This document shows, in pieces, positions 28,106 through 36,042 of a DNA stretch of 64,000 nt. Position 1 is the first letter of the stretch. Every line of letters starts with the position of its first letter. The notes under the pieces are model-generated. The model was given only the letters and a program-made list of their open reading frames with translations. It was not told the origin of the DNA and made no database searches. The stretch is from CAWBVG01 sp963792175. GTDB taxonomy: Bacteria; Acidobacteriota; Vicinamibacteria; Vicinamibacterales; CAVVIG01. The stretch is from NCBI GenBank assembly GCA_963792175.1, contig CAWBVG010000041.1, positions 1-64,000 on the forward strand, read 5' to 3'. Position numbers and translations under genes: made by a program.

Positions 28106-30441
28106 TGGCGACCGTGCGCCAGCTGCTGCGCGCCGGCGCCGTCGTGACGTTCGTCGTCATCATCGCGGCACTGCCGTCCACCCCGCACGCGACACGACAA
28201 TTACCGCCGCCAGATTCACCGCTGACGTTGTGGTATCGCCAGCCGGCGAATGAATGGGTGGAAGCGCTGCCGATCGGAAATGGCCGCCTCGCGGGCATGG
28301 TGTTTGGCGGCATCGAGCGCGAACGCATTCAGCTCAACGAAGACACGCTGTGGGCCGGCGGACCGTACGATCCGGCGAATCCGCAGGCGCTCGAGGCACT
28401 GCCGATCGCCCGGCGATTGATCTTCGCCGGGAAATATGGCGAGGCGCACGCGCTGGTCGCAGAGAAGATGCTTGGACGGCCCGTCCGCCAGATGCCATTT
28501 CAGCCGGTCGGCGATCTCCTGCTGACGTTTCCCGCCGCGGTGAACGTGGACGGCTACCGGCGGGAGCTCGACCTCGACACGGCGGTCGCGCGCGTGACCT
28601 ACGTCTCGGACGGCGTGCGCTTCGTTCGCGAGGTCCTGTCGAGTCCCGTCGACCAGGTCATCGCGGTCCGGCTCACGGCCGATCGGCCGGGCCGCATCAA
28701 CGTGACGGCAGGGATGAGCACGCCGCAGGATGCGACGATCGCAACCGAGGACGGCCGCACCATCGTGATGCGCGGCGTCAATGCCGAGAGTCAGGGGATC
28801 AAGGGTGCGTTGACGTTCGAGGCCCGTGTGCGCGTGATGGCAGAAGGCGGAGCGGTTTCAGCGGACAAGACATCGATCGCGGTGGCGGGGGCCGATCGTG
28901 TCACGCTCCTGCTGGCCGCGGCGACCAGCTTCAAGAGCTTCAAGGACGTCAGCGGCGATCCGCATGCGCTGACGACGTCGCAACTGGCTGGGGCCGAGGC
29001 GAAGTCGTTCGACGCGCTGCGCCAGGCGCACGTCGCGGAGCACCGGCGTCTGTTTCGCCGCGTCACGCTCAATCTCGGAAGCAGCGAGGCGGCCAGGCGC
29101 CCGACCGGCGAGCGCATCAGGGATTTCACGCGGGGCGGCGACCCGCAGCTGGCCGCGCTGTACTTTCAGTTTGGACGGTACCTGCTGATCTCGAGCTCCC
29201 GTCCGGGTTCACAACCAGCGACTCTCCAGGGCGACTGGAACGATCAGATGAAGCCGCCCTGGGAAAGCAAATACACGATCAACATCAACACCGAGATGAA
29301 CTACTGGCCGGCTGAATCGACGAATCTGTCGGAGCTCGTGGAGCCGCTGACGCGGCTGGTGCTCGACCTGGTCGAAACCGGCGCGCGCACGGCAAAGGTC
29401 CAGTACGGCGCCCGTGGCTGGGTGGCGCACCACAACACGGATCTGTGGCGCGCCTCGGCGCCCATTGACGGTCCCGCATCGGGGATGTGGCCGACCGGCG
29501 GCGCGTGGCTCTGCCAGACGCTCTGGGAGCATTTCGAGTACACGCGCGATCGCAGCTATCTCGCACGCATCTATCCCGCACTGAAGGGTGCTTCGGAGTT
29601 CTTTCTCGACACGCTCGTCGAGGAACCGGCGCACCAGTGGCTCGTCACGGTCCCGTCCGCCTCGCCGGAGAACCGGCACCCGTTCAACAACACCACGCTG
29701 ACGGCCGGTCCCGCGATGGACATGCAGATTCTCCGGGATCTGTTCACGAACACCATTCGCGCCGCCGAGATCCTGTCCGTCGATCGCCCGCTGCGTGACG
29801 AGCTGGCCGCCGCGCGCGCGCGGCTGGCGCCGAGTCAGATTGGCAAGGCCGGCCAGCTGCAGGAATGGCTCGAAGACTGGGACATGGATGCTCCGGACCT
29901 GCATCACCGGCATGTCTCGCACCTGTACGCACTGTATCCGAGCGCGCAGATCACGTTTCGCGGGACACCGGCGCTGGCCGCCGCCGCGCGGAAGTCGCTC
30001 GAGATTCGCGGCGACAACGCGACTGGCTGGGGCCTCGGCTGGCGGCTGAATCTGTGGGCGCGACTGCAGGACGCGGAGCATGCGTACACGATTCTCGAAC
30101 GCCTGCTGAGCCCCGAACGCACTTACCCCAACATGTTCGACGCCCACCCGCCGTTTCAGATCGACGGCAACTTCGGCGGCACCGCCGGCATCGCGGAGAT
30201 GCTGCTGCAGAGCCATGGAGGCGAAATCGAGTTGCTGCCGGCGCTGCCGAAGAAGGCCTGGCCGAATGGCTCGGTCACCGGCCTGCGCGCGCGCGGTGGC
30301 CTCGAAGTCGCCATCAGCTGGAAGGACGGCACGCTGGCGTCCGCGACCGTGCGCGCGCTCGTCGGTCAGACGATCCGCGTGCGCTACGCCACCGCCACGA
30401 GAACCGTGAACCTTGCGGCGGGGCAGACGTATAGCTGGTAA
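28105..30441 (+). CDS. Glycoside hydrolase family 95 (alpha-L-fucosidase-like)
   Basis: A 778-residue secreted enzyme with an N-terminal signal peptide (about residues 1-28). The family opening 'LWYRQPANEWVEALPIGNGR' is followed by 'RERIQLNEDTLWAGGPYDP'. The catalytic (alpha/alpha)6 domain holds 'ININTEMNYWPAEST' (active-site Asn residues), 'SASPENRHPF' (general-acid Glu) and 'FQIDGNFGGTAGIAEML' (Asp). These are the residues expected of 1,2-alpha-L-fucosidases that release terminal fucose or galactose from plant or host glycans. It overlaps the methyltransferase-like gene by one base, and no fucose catabolic genes lie next to it. Confidence 0.93.
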   Translation: MATVRQLLRAGAVVTFVVIIAALPSTPHATRQLPPPDSPLTLWYRQPANEWVEALPIGNGRLAGMVFGGIERERIQLNEDTLWAGGPYDPANPQALEALPIARRLIFAGKYGEAHALVAEKMLGRPVRQMPFQPVGDLLLTFPAAVNVDGYRRELDLDTAVARVTYVSDGVRFVREVLSSPVDQVIAVRLTADRPGRINVTAGMSTPQDATIATEDGRTIVMRGVNAESQGIKGALTFEARVRVMAEGGAVSADKTSIAVAGADRVTLLLAAATSFKSFKDVSGDPHALTTSQLAGAEAKSFDALRQAHVAEHRRLFRRVTLNLGSSEAARRPTGERIRDFTRGGDPQLAALYFQFGRYLLISSSRPGSQPATLQGDWNDQMKPPWESKYTININTEMNYWPAESTNLSELVEPLTRLVLDLVETGARTAKVQYGARGWVAHHNTDLWRASAPIDGPASGMWPTGGAWLCQTLWEHFEYTRDRSYLARIYPALKGASEFFLDTLVEEPAHQWLVTVPSASPENRHPFNNTTLTAGPAMDMQILRDLFTNTIRAAEILSVDRPLRDELAAARARLAPSQIGKAGQLQEWLEDWDMDAPDLHHRHVSHLYALYPSAQITFRGTPALAAAARKSLEIRGDNATGWGLGWRLNLWARLQDAEHAYTILERLLSPERTYPNMFDAHPPFQIDGNFGGTAGIAEMLLQSHGGEIELLPALPKKAWPNGSVTGLRARGGLEVAISWKDGTLASATVRALVGQTIRVRYATATRTVNLAAGQTYSW

Positions 30442-30482
30442 GGCTCAGCCGTGCGCGCGGCTGGACATATAGTGCGTATCGC

Positions 30483-31350
30483 ATGGACACCTCGCGCTTT
30501 CGCGTTCGCCCGGGCGAGACGGTTCGCCTGCGCCGCCGCGCCACGGACGACACGCGGCCATTCAGGCACAAGCGGAAAGCGCGTCGACAAACTGAAGCGA
30601 GGGCTCGAACGGCTCGTCACGCTGCAGGAGCTTCTCTACGCCGAGAATCGCTGGTCGCTGCTCCTCATTTTTCAGGGCATGGACGCCGCCGGCAAGGACA
30701 GCGCGATCAAGCACGTGATGAGCGGGCTGAACCCGCAGGGCACGCAGGTGTATTCGTTCAAGCGTCCCTCCGACGAGGAGCTCGATCACGATTACCTCTG
30801 GCGTTCCGTGAAGGCGTTGCCCGAACGCGGCCGCATCGGCATCTTCAACCGCTCGTATTACGAGGAAGTGCTGGTCGTCAAAGTCCATCCGAAGATTCTC
30901 GCCGCGCGAGAAGCTGCCGCCGTCGCTGGTGACGCCGCGCATCTGGGCCCAGCGCTACGAGGACATCAACGCGTTCGAACGCTACCTCTCCCGCAACGGC
31001 ACGGTGATCCGAAAGTTCTTTCTCCACATATCGAAGGACGAGCAGCGGCGCCGGCTGCTGGAGCGGCTGGACGAGCCGTCGAAGAACTGGAAGTTTCAGC
31101 CGGGCGATCTGGATGAGCGCGATCGATGGGACGAGTACCAGCGCGCCTACGAGCAGATGCTCTCGACGACCAGCACGCGACACGCGCCGTGGTTTGTCGT
31201 GCCGGCGGATCACAAATGGTTCACGCGAGTCGCGATCGCCGAGCTGATCGGCGGATACGCTCGACGGGTCTTGACCTGGCGTTTCCGAAGCCGTCGAAGG
31301 AACAGCTGGTCGCGCTCGCAGAAGCGCGCCGGCGCCTCGCTCGGTCGTGA
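30483..31350 (+). CDS. Polyphosphate kinase 2 family protein (three frameshifts)
   Basis: ATG 30483 starts 'MDTSRFRVRPGE', the usual opening of the PPK2-related group of about 270-300 residues. The frame must change near 30570, 30908 and 31265. The Walker A-like loop is 'LLIFQGMDAAGKDSAIKHV', followed by 'GIFNRSYYEEVLVVKVHP', 'RYEDINAFERYLSRNGTV' and 'KNWKFQPGDLDERDRWDEY', all diagnostic of PPK2. It phosphorylates nucleoside mono- or diphosphates with polyphosphate (or the reverse). It is 40 bp downstream of GH95 and stops just before a tandem repeat. The breaks are almost certainly sequence errors in a conserved gene. Confidence 0.85.
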
Positions 31351-31360
31351 GGGTGATCTC

Positions 31361-31444
31361 GTCGGGGCTAGGGGCTAGGTGTCAGGTGCGGAGTCGGGGC
31401 TAGGGGCTAGCTATCAGGTGCTGAGTCGGGGCTAGGGGCTAGCT
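31361..31444. repeat. 32-bp tandem repeat, about 2.6 copies
   Basis: Copies begin at 31361, 31393 and 31425, each opening with 'gtcggggctaggggctag'. The array fills the convergent gap between PPK2 and the histidine kinase and supplies the TAG stop of the kinase at 31432-31434. There are no spacers of varied sequence, so it is not a CRISPR. Confidence 0.9.
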
Positions 31445-32430
31445 GAATCCGCGGCGGGTAACTCCAACCGCGCGCGCAAGCCTCCCCGAGGCGCTTCGGC
31501 GAGCGAAATCGAACCGCCGTACAGCTGCGCGAGATCGCGCACAATCGCGAGTCCAAGTCCGGATCCAGGCGCCGCTTCGTCGGCCCGCACGCCACGCTGC
31601 AGCACCGCGTCGCGCATCGATGGATCGATCCCGGGACCGTCGTCGTCCACCGTCACGACGATGCGCGAATCGGTGCGGGTAGCGGTGACGACAACCTGCG
31701 ACCGCGCCCAATGGCAGGCGTTCTCGAGCAGATTGCCGAGCATCTCCTCGAGGTCTTCCCGTTGGCCCCGCACGCTGTGATCGGCTGCAACCTGCACGTC
31801 GATCGTCAGGCCGCGGTCGGCATGGAGGCGCAACAAGGTTCGCGCGAGCGCGTCGGCCGAGTCCGCGACCGAGCACCGCGAGCCCACCGTCGCCCCTGAC
31901 GCAGCCGCGCGCGCGTGTGCCAGGTGGTAGTCGATCTGTCGCCGCATGCGTTCGACCTGCTGGGTCATCGTGGCGGCGAGATCGTGATGCCCCTGGGCAT
32001 CCGCCACCTCTGCCTCGCGCGCGAGAACCGCCAGCGGCGTTTTCAGGCCGTGCGCGAGATCGCCGGCTTTGGCGATCGCCCGGCGTACGGTTCGATCGCG
32101 GTGTTCGAGCAGGCCGTTGAGGTCGTCGACGAGAGGCTGGACCTCCGTCGGATACGAGCCGCGCAGCTGCTGCTCGGTCCCCTTGCGGATATCCGCCAGC
32201 CGGCGGCGCATGTCGTCGAATGGCGCCAGTCCTCGGCGGATCAAGGCGATGCCGGCAATCATGCACAGGAGCGCCAGGGCGCCGCTTGCCATCCCGTGGG
32301 AATGAATGATGACCGCGGATGCCCGCATGTGCATGCTGAACGTGAAGCCGATGGTGACAACCGCGAAGAGTCCTAACGTCCAGAGAACGGCCCCGAGCCA
32401 GACCCGGGCGCGCAATGAATACGGTCTCAT
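31432..32430 (-). CDS. Two-component sensor histidine kinase (QseC/PhoQ-like)
   Basis: A 332-residue kinase with two membrane helices (about 11-32 and 46-66), a HAMP-like region, the phospho-accepting His at about 127 in 'GDLAHGLKTPLAVLARE', the N box 'EDLEEMLGNLLENACHWA', G1 'VDDDGPGID' and G2 'GSGLGLAIV'. The periplasmic loop is very short, so stimulus sensing may occur in the membrane. Start ATG 32430 overlaps the stop of the response regulator (ATGA). The C-terminal residues and stop come from the tandem repeat described separately. Confidence 0.9.
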   Translation of the reverse strand: MRPYSLRARVWLGAVLWTLGLFAVVTIGFTFSMHMRASAVIIHSHGMASGALALLCMIAGIALIRRGLAPFDDMRRRLADIRKGTEQQLRGSYPTEVQPLVDDLNGLLEHRDRTVRRAIAKAGDLAHGLKTPLAVLAREAEVADAQGHHDLAATMTQQVERMRRQIDYHLAHARAAASGATVGSRCSVADSADALARTLLRLHADRGLTIDVQVAADHSVRGQREDLEEMLGNLLENACHWARSQVVVTATRTDSRIVVTVDDDGPGIDPSMRDAVLQRGVRADEAAPGSGLGLAIVRDLAQLYGGSISLAEAPRGGLRARLELPAADSASP

Positions 32431-33092
32431 CGGGATCCGTTCGCGATTCGATAACCGAGTCCCCGAACCGTCTCGATGACGGACGCCCCGAGCTTCCGGC
32501 GCAGACGGGCGATGAACACCTCGACGGTGTTCGAATCGCGATCCGCGCCTTCCGAGTAGATGTGCTCGGTCAGCTCGGCCTGCGAGACGACGCGATCGCG
32601 ATGGTGCATCAGGTAGGACAAGACGCGAAATTCGTGGCTGGTGAGCTTGACCGGCAGGCCGTCGAGCGACACCTTCGCCGAGCGAACGTCGACGACGACC
32701 GTTCCGCACCGAAGCTCCGACGTCACCTGCCCGCTGGCGCGCCGGATCAGCGCGCGCAGACGCGCGAGCACTTCCTCCATCCTGAACGGCTTCGACATGT
32801 AGTCGTCGGCGCCGCCGTCTATCCCCTGCACCTTCTCGTGCCAGCTGCCGCGCGCGGTCAACACCAGCACCGGGACTGAAATCCCGGCGTTGCGCCAGCG
32901 GGCGAGCAGCGTCAGTCCGTCGACCTTCGGGAGGCCGAGGTCCAGAACAATCGCGTCGTAACGTTCGGTCTGCCCGAGGAAATCCGCGCGCTCGCCGTCG
33001 GGGGCGCAGTCCACGGCGTAGCCGGCTTCGCTGAGCGCGGCCGCCAGCTGCTTCGACAGGATCGTTTCATCTTCGGCGACGAGCACCCGCAA
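32427..33092 (-). CDS. OmpR-family response regulator (QseB/PmrA-like)
   Basis: A 221-residue intact protein. The receiver domain has the acidic pocket E7-D8, phospho-acceptor Asp51 ('AIVLDLGLPKVDG'), Thr79 and Lys101 ('YMSKPFR'). A winged helix DNA-binding domain follows ('VKLTSHEFRVLSYLMHHRDR', 'SNTVEVFIARLRRKLG'). It pairs with the overlapping histidine kinase. Divergently placed half-sites at 33417-33453, with the 11-bp spacing OmpR-family dimers prefer, are candidate targets. Confidence 0.92.
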   Translation of the reverse strand: MRVLVAEDETILSKQLAAALSEAGYAVDCAPDGERADFLGQTERYDAIVLDLGLPKVDGLTLLARWRNAGISVPVLVLTARGSWHEKVQGIDGGADDYMSKPFRMEEVLARLRALIRRASGQVTSELRCGTVVVDVRSAKVSLDGLPVKLTSHEFRVLSYLMHHRDRVVSQAELTEHIYSEGADRDSNTVEVFIARLRRKLGASVIETVRGLGYRIANGSR

Positions 33093-33120
33093 ACAGCCCC
33101 TCCGAGAGAACAGAGATTAC

Positions 33121-33380
33121 GGAGCGAACGGGATCACCACAGAGACACGGAGCAACGGAGATTGAACGGAGCGAGTCGGTTCGACGGGCGTCGCGCAGCG
33201 ACGCTGCGCGACGGATCGATCGCGAAAACGAGCACCTCGGCATTCACGGGGCGGTGCTCGTTTTCGCGATCGATCCGATCGCGCTAGTCGGCCTGCGTGG
33301 CAGGCCGACCCGTCGAACCGGCTGCGTTTCTCCGTTTAACCTCTGTTGCTCTGTTGCTCTGTGGTTATGCCGTTCGCTCC
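33121..33380. repeat. Large nested inverted repeat able to form a four-way junction
   Basis: This fills most of the 397-bp gap between the response regulator and the next gene. Outer arms 'ggagcgaacgg' (33121-33131 and 33370-33380) and 'accacagag' (33136-33144 and 33357-33365) enclose a stem 33177-33188/33309-33320. Inside are three perfect hairpins: 10-bp arms at 33190-33199/33203-33212, 24-bp arms at 33213-33236/33253-33276 with a 16-base loop, and 10-bp arms at 33287-33296/33300-33309. It holds no gene. A MITE-like or REP-type mobile element, or a structured RNA, are both possible. Confidence 0.85.
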
Positions 33381-33416
33381 GTCTCCTCCGTTCCCTCAGG
33401 GTAGCGCAACCGAACC

Positions 33417-33453
33417 TGAACGGCAGCTGAACGCGCCGTTCACGAGCCGTTCA
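33417..33453 (+). promoter_or_regulatory. Candidate OmpR-family operator: two pairs of 11-bp-spaced half-sites
   Basis: 'tgaacg' occurs at 33417 and 33428, and its inverse 'gccgttca' at 33435 and 33446. Each pair is spaced by 11 bp and the pairs are mutually inverted. Tandem half-sites one helical turn apart are typical of QseB/PmrA/OmpR-type regulators. The block lies 37 bp before the start of the small secreted protein, whose ribosome-binding site is 'aaggag' near 33478. Confidence 0.5.
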
Positions 33454-33489
33454 ACGCACCGTCTGTAGTGTGAGGGCAAGGAGACACGC

Positions 33490-33886
33490 ATGATCAAGTC
33501 GTTCATCGGGATCGTCGCTCTGGCGACCAACGTCGCGGTTGCCGCCGAACCGGCCACTATCACCGGCACCTGGAACATGGGCCTGGAAGGAGACCATGTC
33601 ATTCCGGTCGCGCTCGTCCTCAAACAGGACGGACACACAGCTCACCGGAACGATCGCGCTGCCGACTCAGAACGCCGGAAGTCGCGTGGAGGTGAAGCTT
33701 TCCGGTGACATCGCTGACGGTGCGTTCAAGCTCTCAGGGACGGTGGAAGGGGCCAAGGAACCGACCACGCTCGCCATCAGCGGCAAGCTTCTCGACGACG
33801 GCTCGATGGAGGGCACGTTCGAGATGCCCGGACATGGCCACGGGTCCATGTCGTGGACGGCAGAACGACTGAAGGAACGGAAGTAG
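33490..33886 (+). CDS. Small exported beta-rich protein (one frameshift)
   Basis: About 130 residues. ATG 33490 follows a good 'aaggag' ribosome-binding site and starts a signal peptide ('MIKSFIGIVALATNVAVAAE'). After a frame change near 33636, the rest is 'TQLTGTIALPTQNAGSR', 'VKLSGDIADGAFKLSGTV' and a His/Gly-rich end ('MPGHGHGSMSWTAERL'), with alternating beta strands and repeated 'LSG/ISG' turns. No family is recognised. It may be a target of the upstream two-component system. Its stop codon TAG lies inside a palindromic element. Confidence 0.6.
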
Positions 33887-33934
33887 GGGCCGACCCATGT
33901 GTCGGCCCGGGCGGACACGCGGGTCCGCCCCTAC
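33883..33934. repeat. Cloverleaf-like palindromic element
   Basis: Outer stem 'gtagggg' (33883-33889) with 'cccctac' (33928-33934) encloses two hairpins: 'gggccgac' / 'gtcggccc' (33887-33894, 33901-33908) and 'gggcggac' / 'gtccgccc' (33909-33916, 33923-33930). This resembles a dispersed intergenic repeat seen in many environmental bacteria. It overlaps the stop codon of the preceding gene and ends 8 bp before the DUF1552 start. Confidence 0.85.
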
Positions 33935-33942
33935 GGCAAGGT

Positions 33943-35323
33943 ATGTACATCTCGGGCAAACATCTCTCGCGCCGCGCGGTTCTCAAGGGACTTGGCGCGA
34001 CCGTCGCACTGCCGTTTCTCGATGCGATGGCGCCCGCCGGCCGCGGGCTTCGCGCCGACGAGCGGAAGATCCGTCTGATTTGCGTCGAGATGGTCCACGG
34101 CTCCGCGGGAAGCTCGCTGATCGGCGCCCGAAAGAATCTCTGGGCGCCCGCCGGAGCCGGCCGCGACTTCGATCTCACGCCGACGAGCCTGCGCTCGCTG
34201 GCCCCGTTCCGCGACGCGCTGACCATCGTCAGCAACGCCGATTGCCCGAGCGCGGACCCGTTGACCGCGTCGGAAATCGGCGGGGATCACTTCAGGTCGA
34301 GCGCGGTGTTTCTCACGCAGGCACATCCCAGGCAGACGAACGGGGCAGACGTGCAGGCCGGCGTCTCGCTCGATCAGATCTACGCGCAGCGATTCGGCCA
34401 GACGACGCCCATCCCGTCGATGCAGCTGTGCATCGAGACAGGCGATCAAGGCGGCGGCTGCGGGTACGGGTACTCGCTGCGCTTACACCGACACGATCAG
34501 CTGGGCCTCGCCGACGCGGCCGCTGCCGATGGTGCGCGATCCGCGCGTCGTGTTCGACACGCTGTTCGGCGTGCTGCGCCTCAACGAATCGCCTGAGGAG
34601 AGGCGCCAGCAACTGGCGCTCGACCGCAGCATTCTGGACTGGGTGCAGGCGTCGACGCGGCGCCTGCAGGCGACGCTCGGGGCCGGCGATCGGGCGCGCC
34701 TGTCCGACTATCTCGACAACGTGCGGGAAGTCGAGCGTCGCATTCGGGCCGTCGAGGCCTTCAGCCTGAGCGGCGAGGCGCGGGAACAGCCTGAAGCGCC
34801 TGCTGGTGTGCCCGACTCGTTCTCCGACCACGTCAGGCTGATGTTCGATCTGCAGGTGCTGGCGTTCGCGTCCGACGTGACGCGGGTCTTTGCGTTCAAG
34901 CTTGGCCGCGACAACTCCAACCGGACCTATCCCGAGAGCGGCTTCGGCGGCGCGTTTCATCCGACATCGCATCACAGCGGCAAGGAAGCGAAAATCCTCG
35001 AGTTCGCGAGGCTGAACGCGTATCACGTGAGCATGATTCCGTACGTGCTCGAGAAGCTGAAGAACACCCCGGACGGCGACGGGCACCTGCTCGACAACAC
35101 CGTGCTGCTGTATGGGTCGGCGATGGGCGATTCCAATCAGCACAACCACAAGCGCGTGCCGTTCTTCATCGCGGGGCACGGCGGCGGGGCCTTCAAGGGC
35201 GGGCAGCATCTGAAAGCCGCGAACGGCACGCCGCTGGCGAACGTGATGCTCAGCGTCCTGCACAAGCTCGGGGTCGACGACATCTCGAGCTTCGGCGACA
35301 GCGAGGGGACGTTCGAATTGTGA
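33943..35323 (+). CDS. DUF1552 family protein with Tat-like signal (one frameshift)
   Basis: ATG 33943 gives 'MYISGKHLSRRAVLKGLG', a twin-arginine-like export signal. About 460 residues follow with one frame change near 34487. Conserved segments include 'IRLICVEMVHGSAGSS', 'WAPAGAGRDFDLTPTSLRSL', 'AVFLTQAHPRQTNG', 'YPESGFGGAFHPTSHHSG' and 'LLDNTVLLYGSAMGDSNQHN', typical of DUF1552, which belongs to the alkaline-phosphatase-like DUF1501 neighbourhood. In Acidobacteriota and Planctomycetota such proteins are often linked to DUF1592/DUF1588 cytochromes; none is beside it here. Function unknown. Confidence 0.85.
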
Positions 35324-35340
35324 TCGAGCGCGCCCGACAG

Positions 35341-35450
35341 TGGAGCGTTGCGAAATTGGGAGTTGCGAACGCGCGATGAGGAATCGATAGGAATTCAAGT
35401 CTCGGCATTCTGAATTCCTAATTCATAATCCCTGAATTTCGCAACGTCCA
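35341..35450. repeat. Imperfect long hairpin between DUF1552 and EF-P
   Basis: Arm 'tggagcgttgcgaaatt' (35341-35357) pairs with 35435-35450 except for one base, and 'aggaattca' (35389-35397) pairs with 'tgaattcct' (35411-35419). The interior is unusually AT-rich. It may be a terminator-like or mobile element just ahead of EF-P. Confidence 0.7.
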
Positions 35451-35465
35451 CTAAAATGCTGGTCC

Positions 35466-36042
35466 ATGGCCAGCCTCCTCGAAGCGATTGAAATCAAGCG
35501 GAAGATGTATTTCGAATACGAGAACGCGCCGTACCACTGCCTGGATGTCGAGGTGTCGAAGCCGACGGCGCGCGGCGGCCAGACGCTGGTCCGGCTCAAG
35601 ATGCGCAACATGCTGACGCAGGCGGTGTTCGACCGGACCTTCAAGGCGGGGGAAAAGTTCCGGGAGCCCGATCTGGCCTTCGTGCCCGCGTCGTATCAGG
35701 TACTCGGATACCGGCGGGTATCATTTCATGAACCAGGAAACCTTCGACACCATCACCCTCGCTCCCGACGTCGTCGGCGAGGATCGCTATCTGCTGGCGG
35801 ATAATGTGTCGATCCAGATTCACACCTACAACGACAAGCCGATCGGCCTGGTGTTTCCGGCCCACGTCGAGCTGACCGTCGCTTCGACCGAGCCGGGCGC
35901 CCGCGGCGACACGGCCAGCGGCAGCGTGACGAAAATCGCGCGGCTGGAAACCGGGATGGAGATCCGTGTGCCGCTGTTCATCAAAGAGGGCGAGAAGATC
36001 AAGGTGCACACCGAGACGCGCGAGTTCGCGGGGCGGGCATGA
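35466..36042 (+). CDS. efp: Translation elongation factor P, with YeiP/EfpL-like tip loop (one frameshift)
   Basis: About 192 residues from ATG 35466, with one frame change near 35700 where 'SY...YSDTGGYHFMNQETFD' must be joined. Domain III ends 'VPLFIKEGEKIKVHTETREF', then GRA, the canonical EF-P end, and 'TEPGARGDTASG' is present. EF-P rescues ribosomes stalled on polyproline. The domain I tip loop reads 'SKPTARGGQTLVRLK' instead of the usual K-P-G-K-x-x-A, so the modifiable Lys34 position is Arg in a longer loop; E. coli YeiP has S-P-T-A-R-G there. The stop overlaps the ADOP permease start (ATGA). Confidence 0.85.

Noticed and set aside
31361..31444. CRISPR-like array
   Set aside because: Repeats are directly adjacent with only small changes and no spacers; no cas genes.
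33121..33380. tRNA or tmRNA because of the cloverleaf shape
   Set aside because: Arms of 24 bp and 10 bp do not match tRNA stems, and there is no CCA-type acceptor or T-loop sequence.
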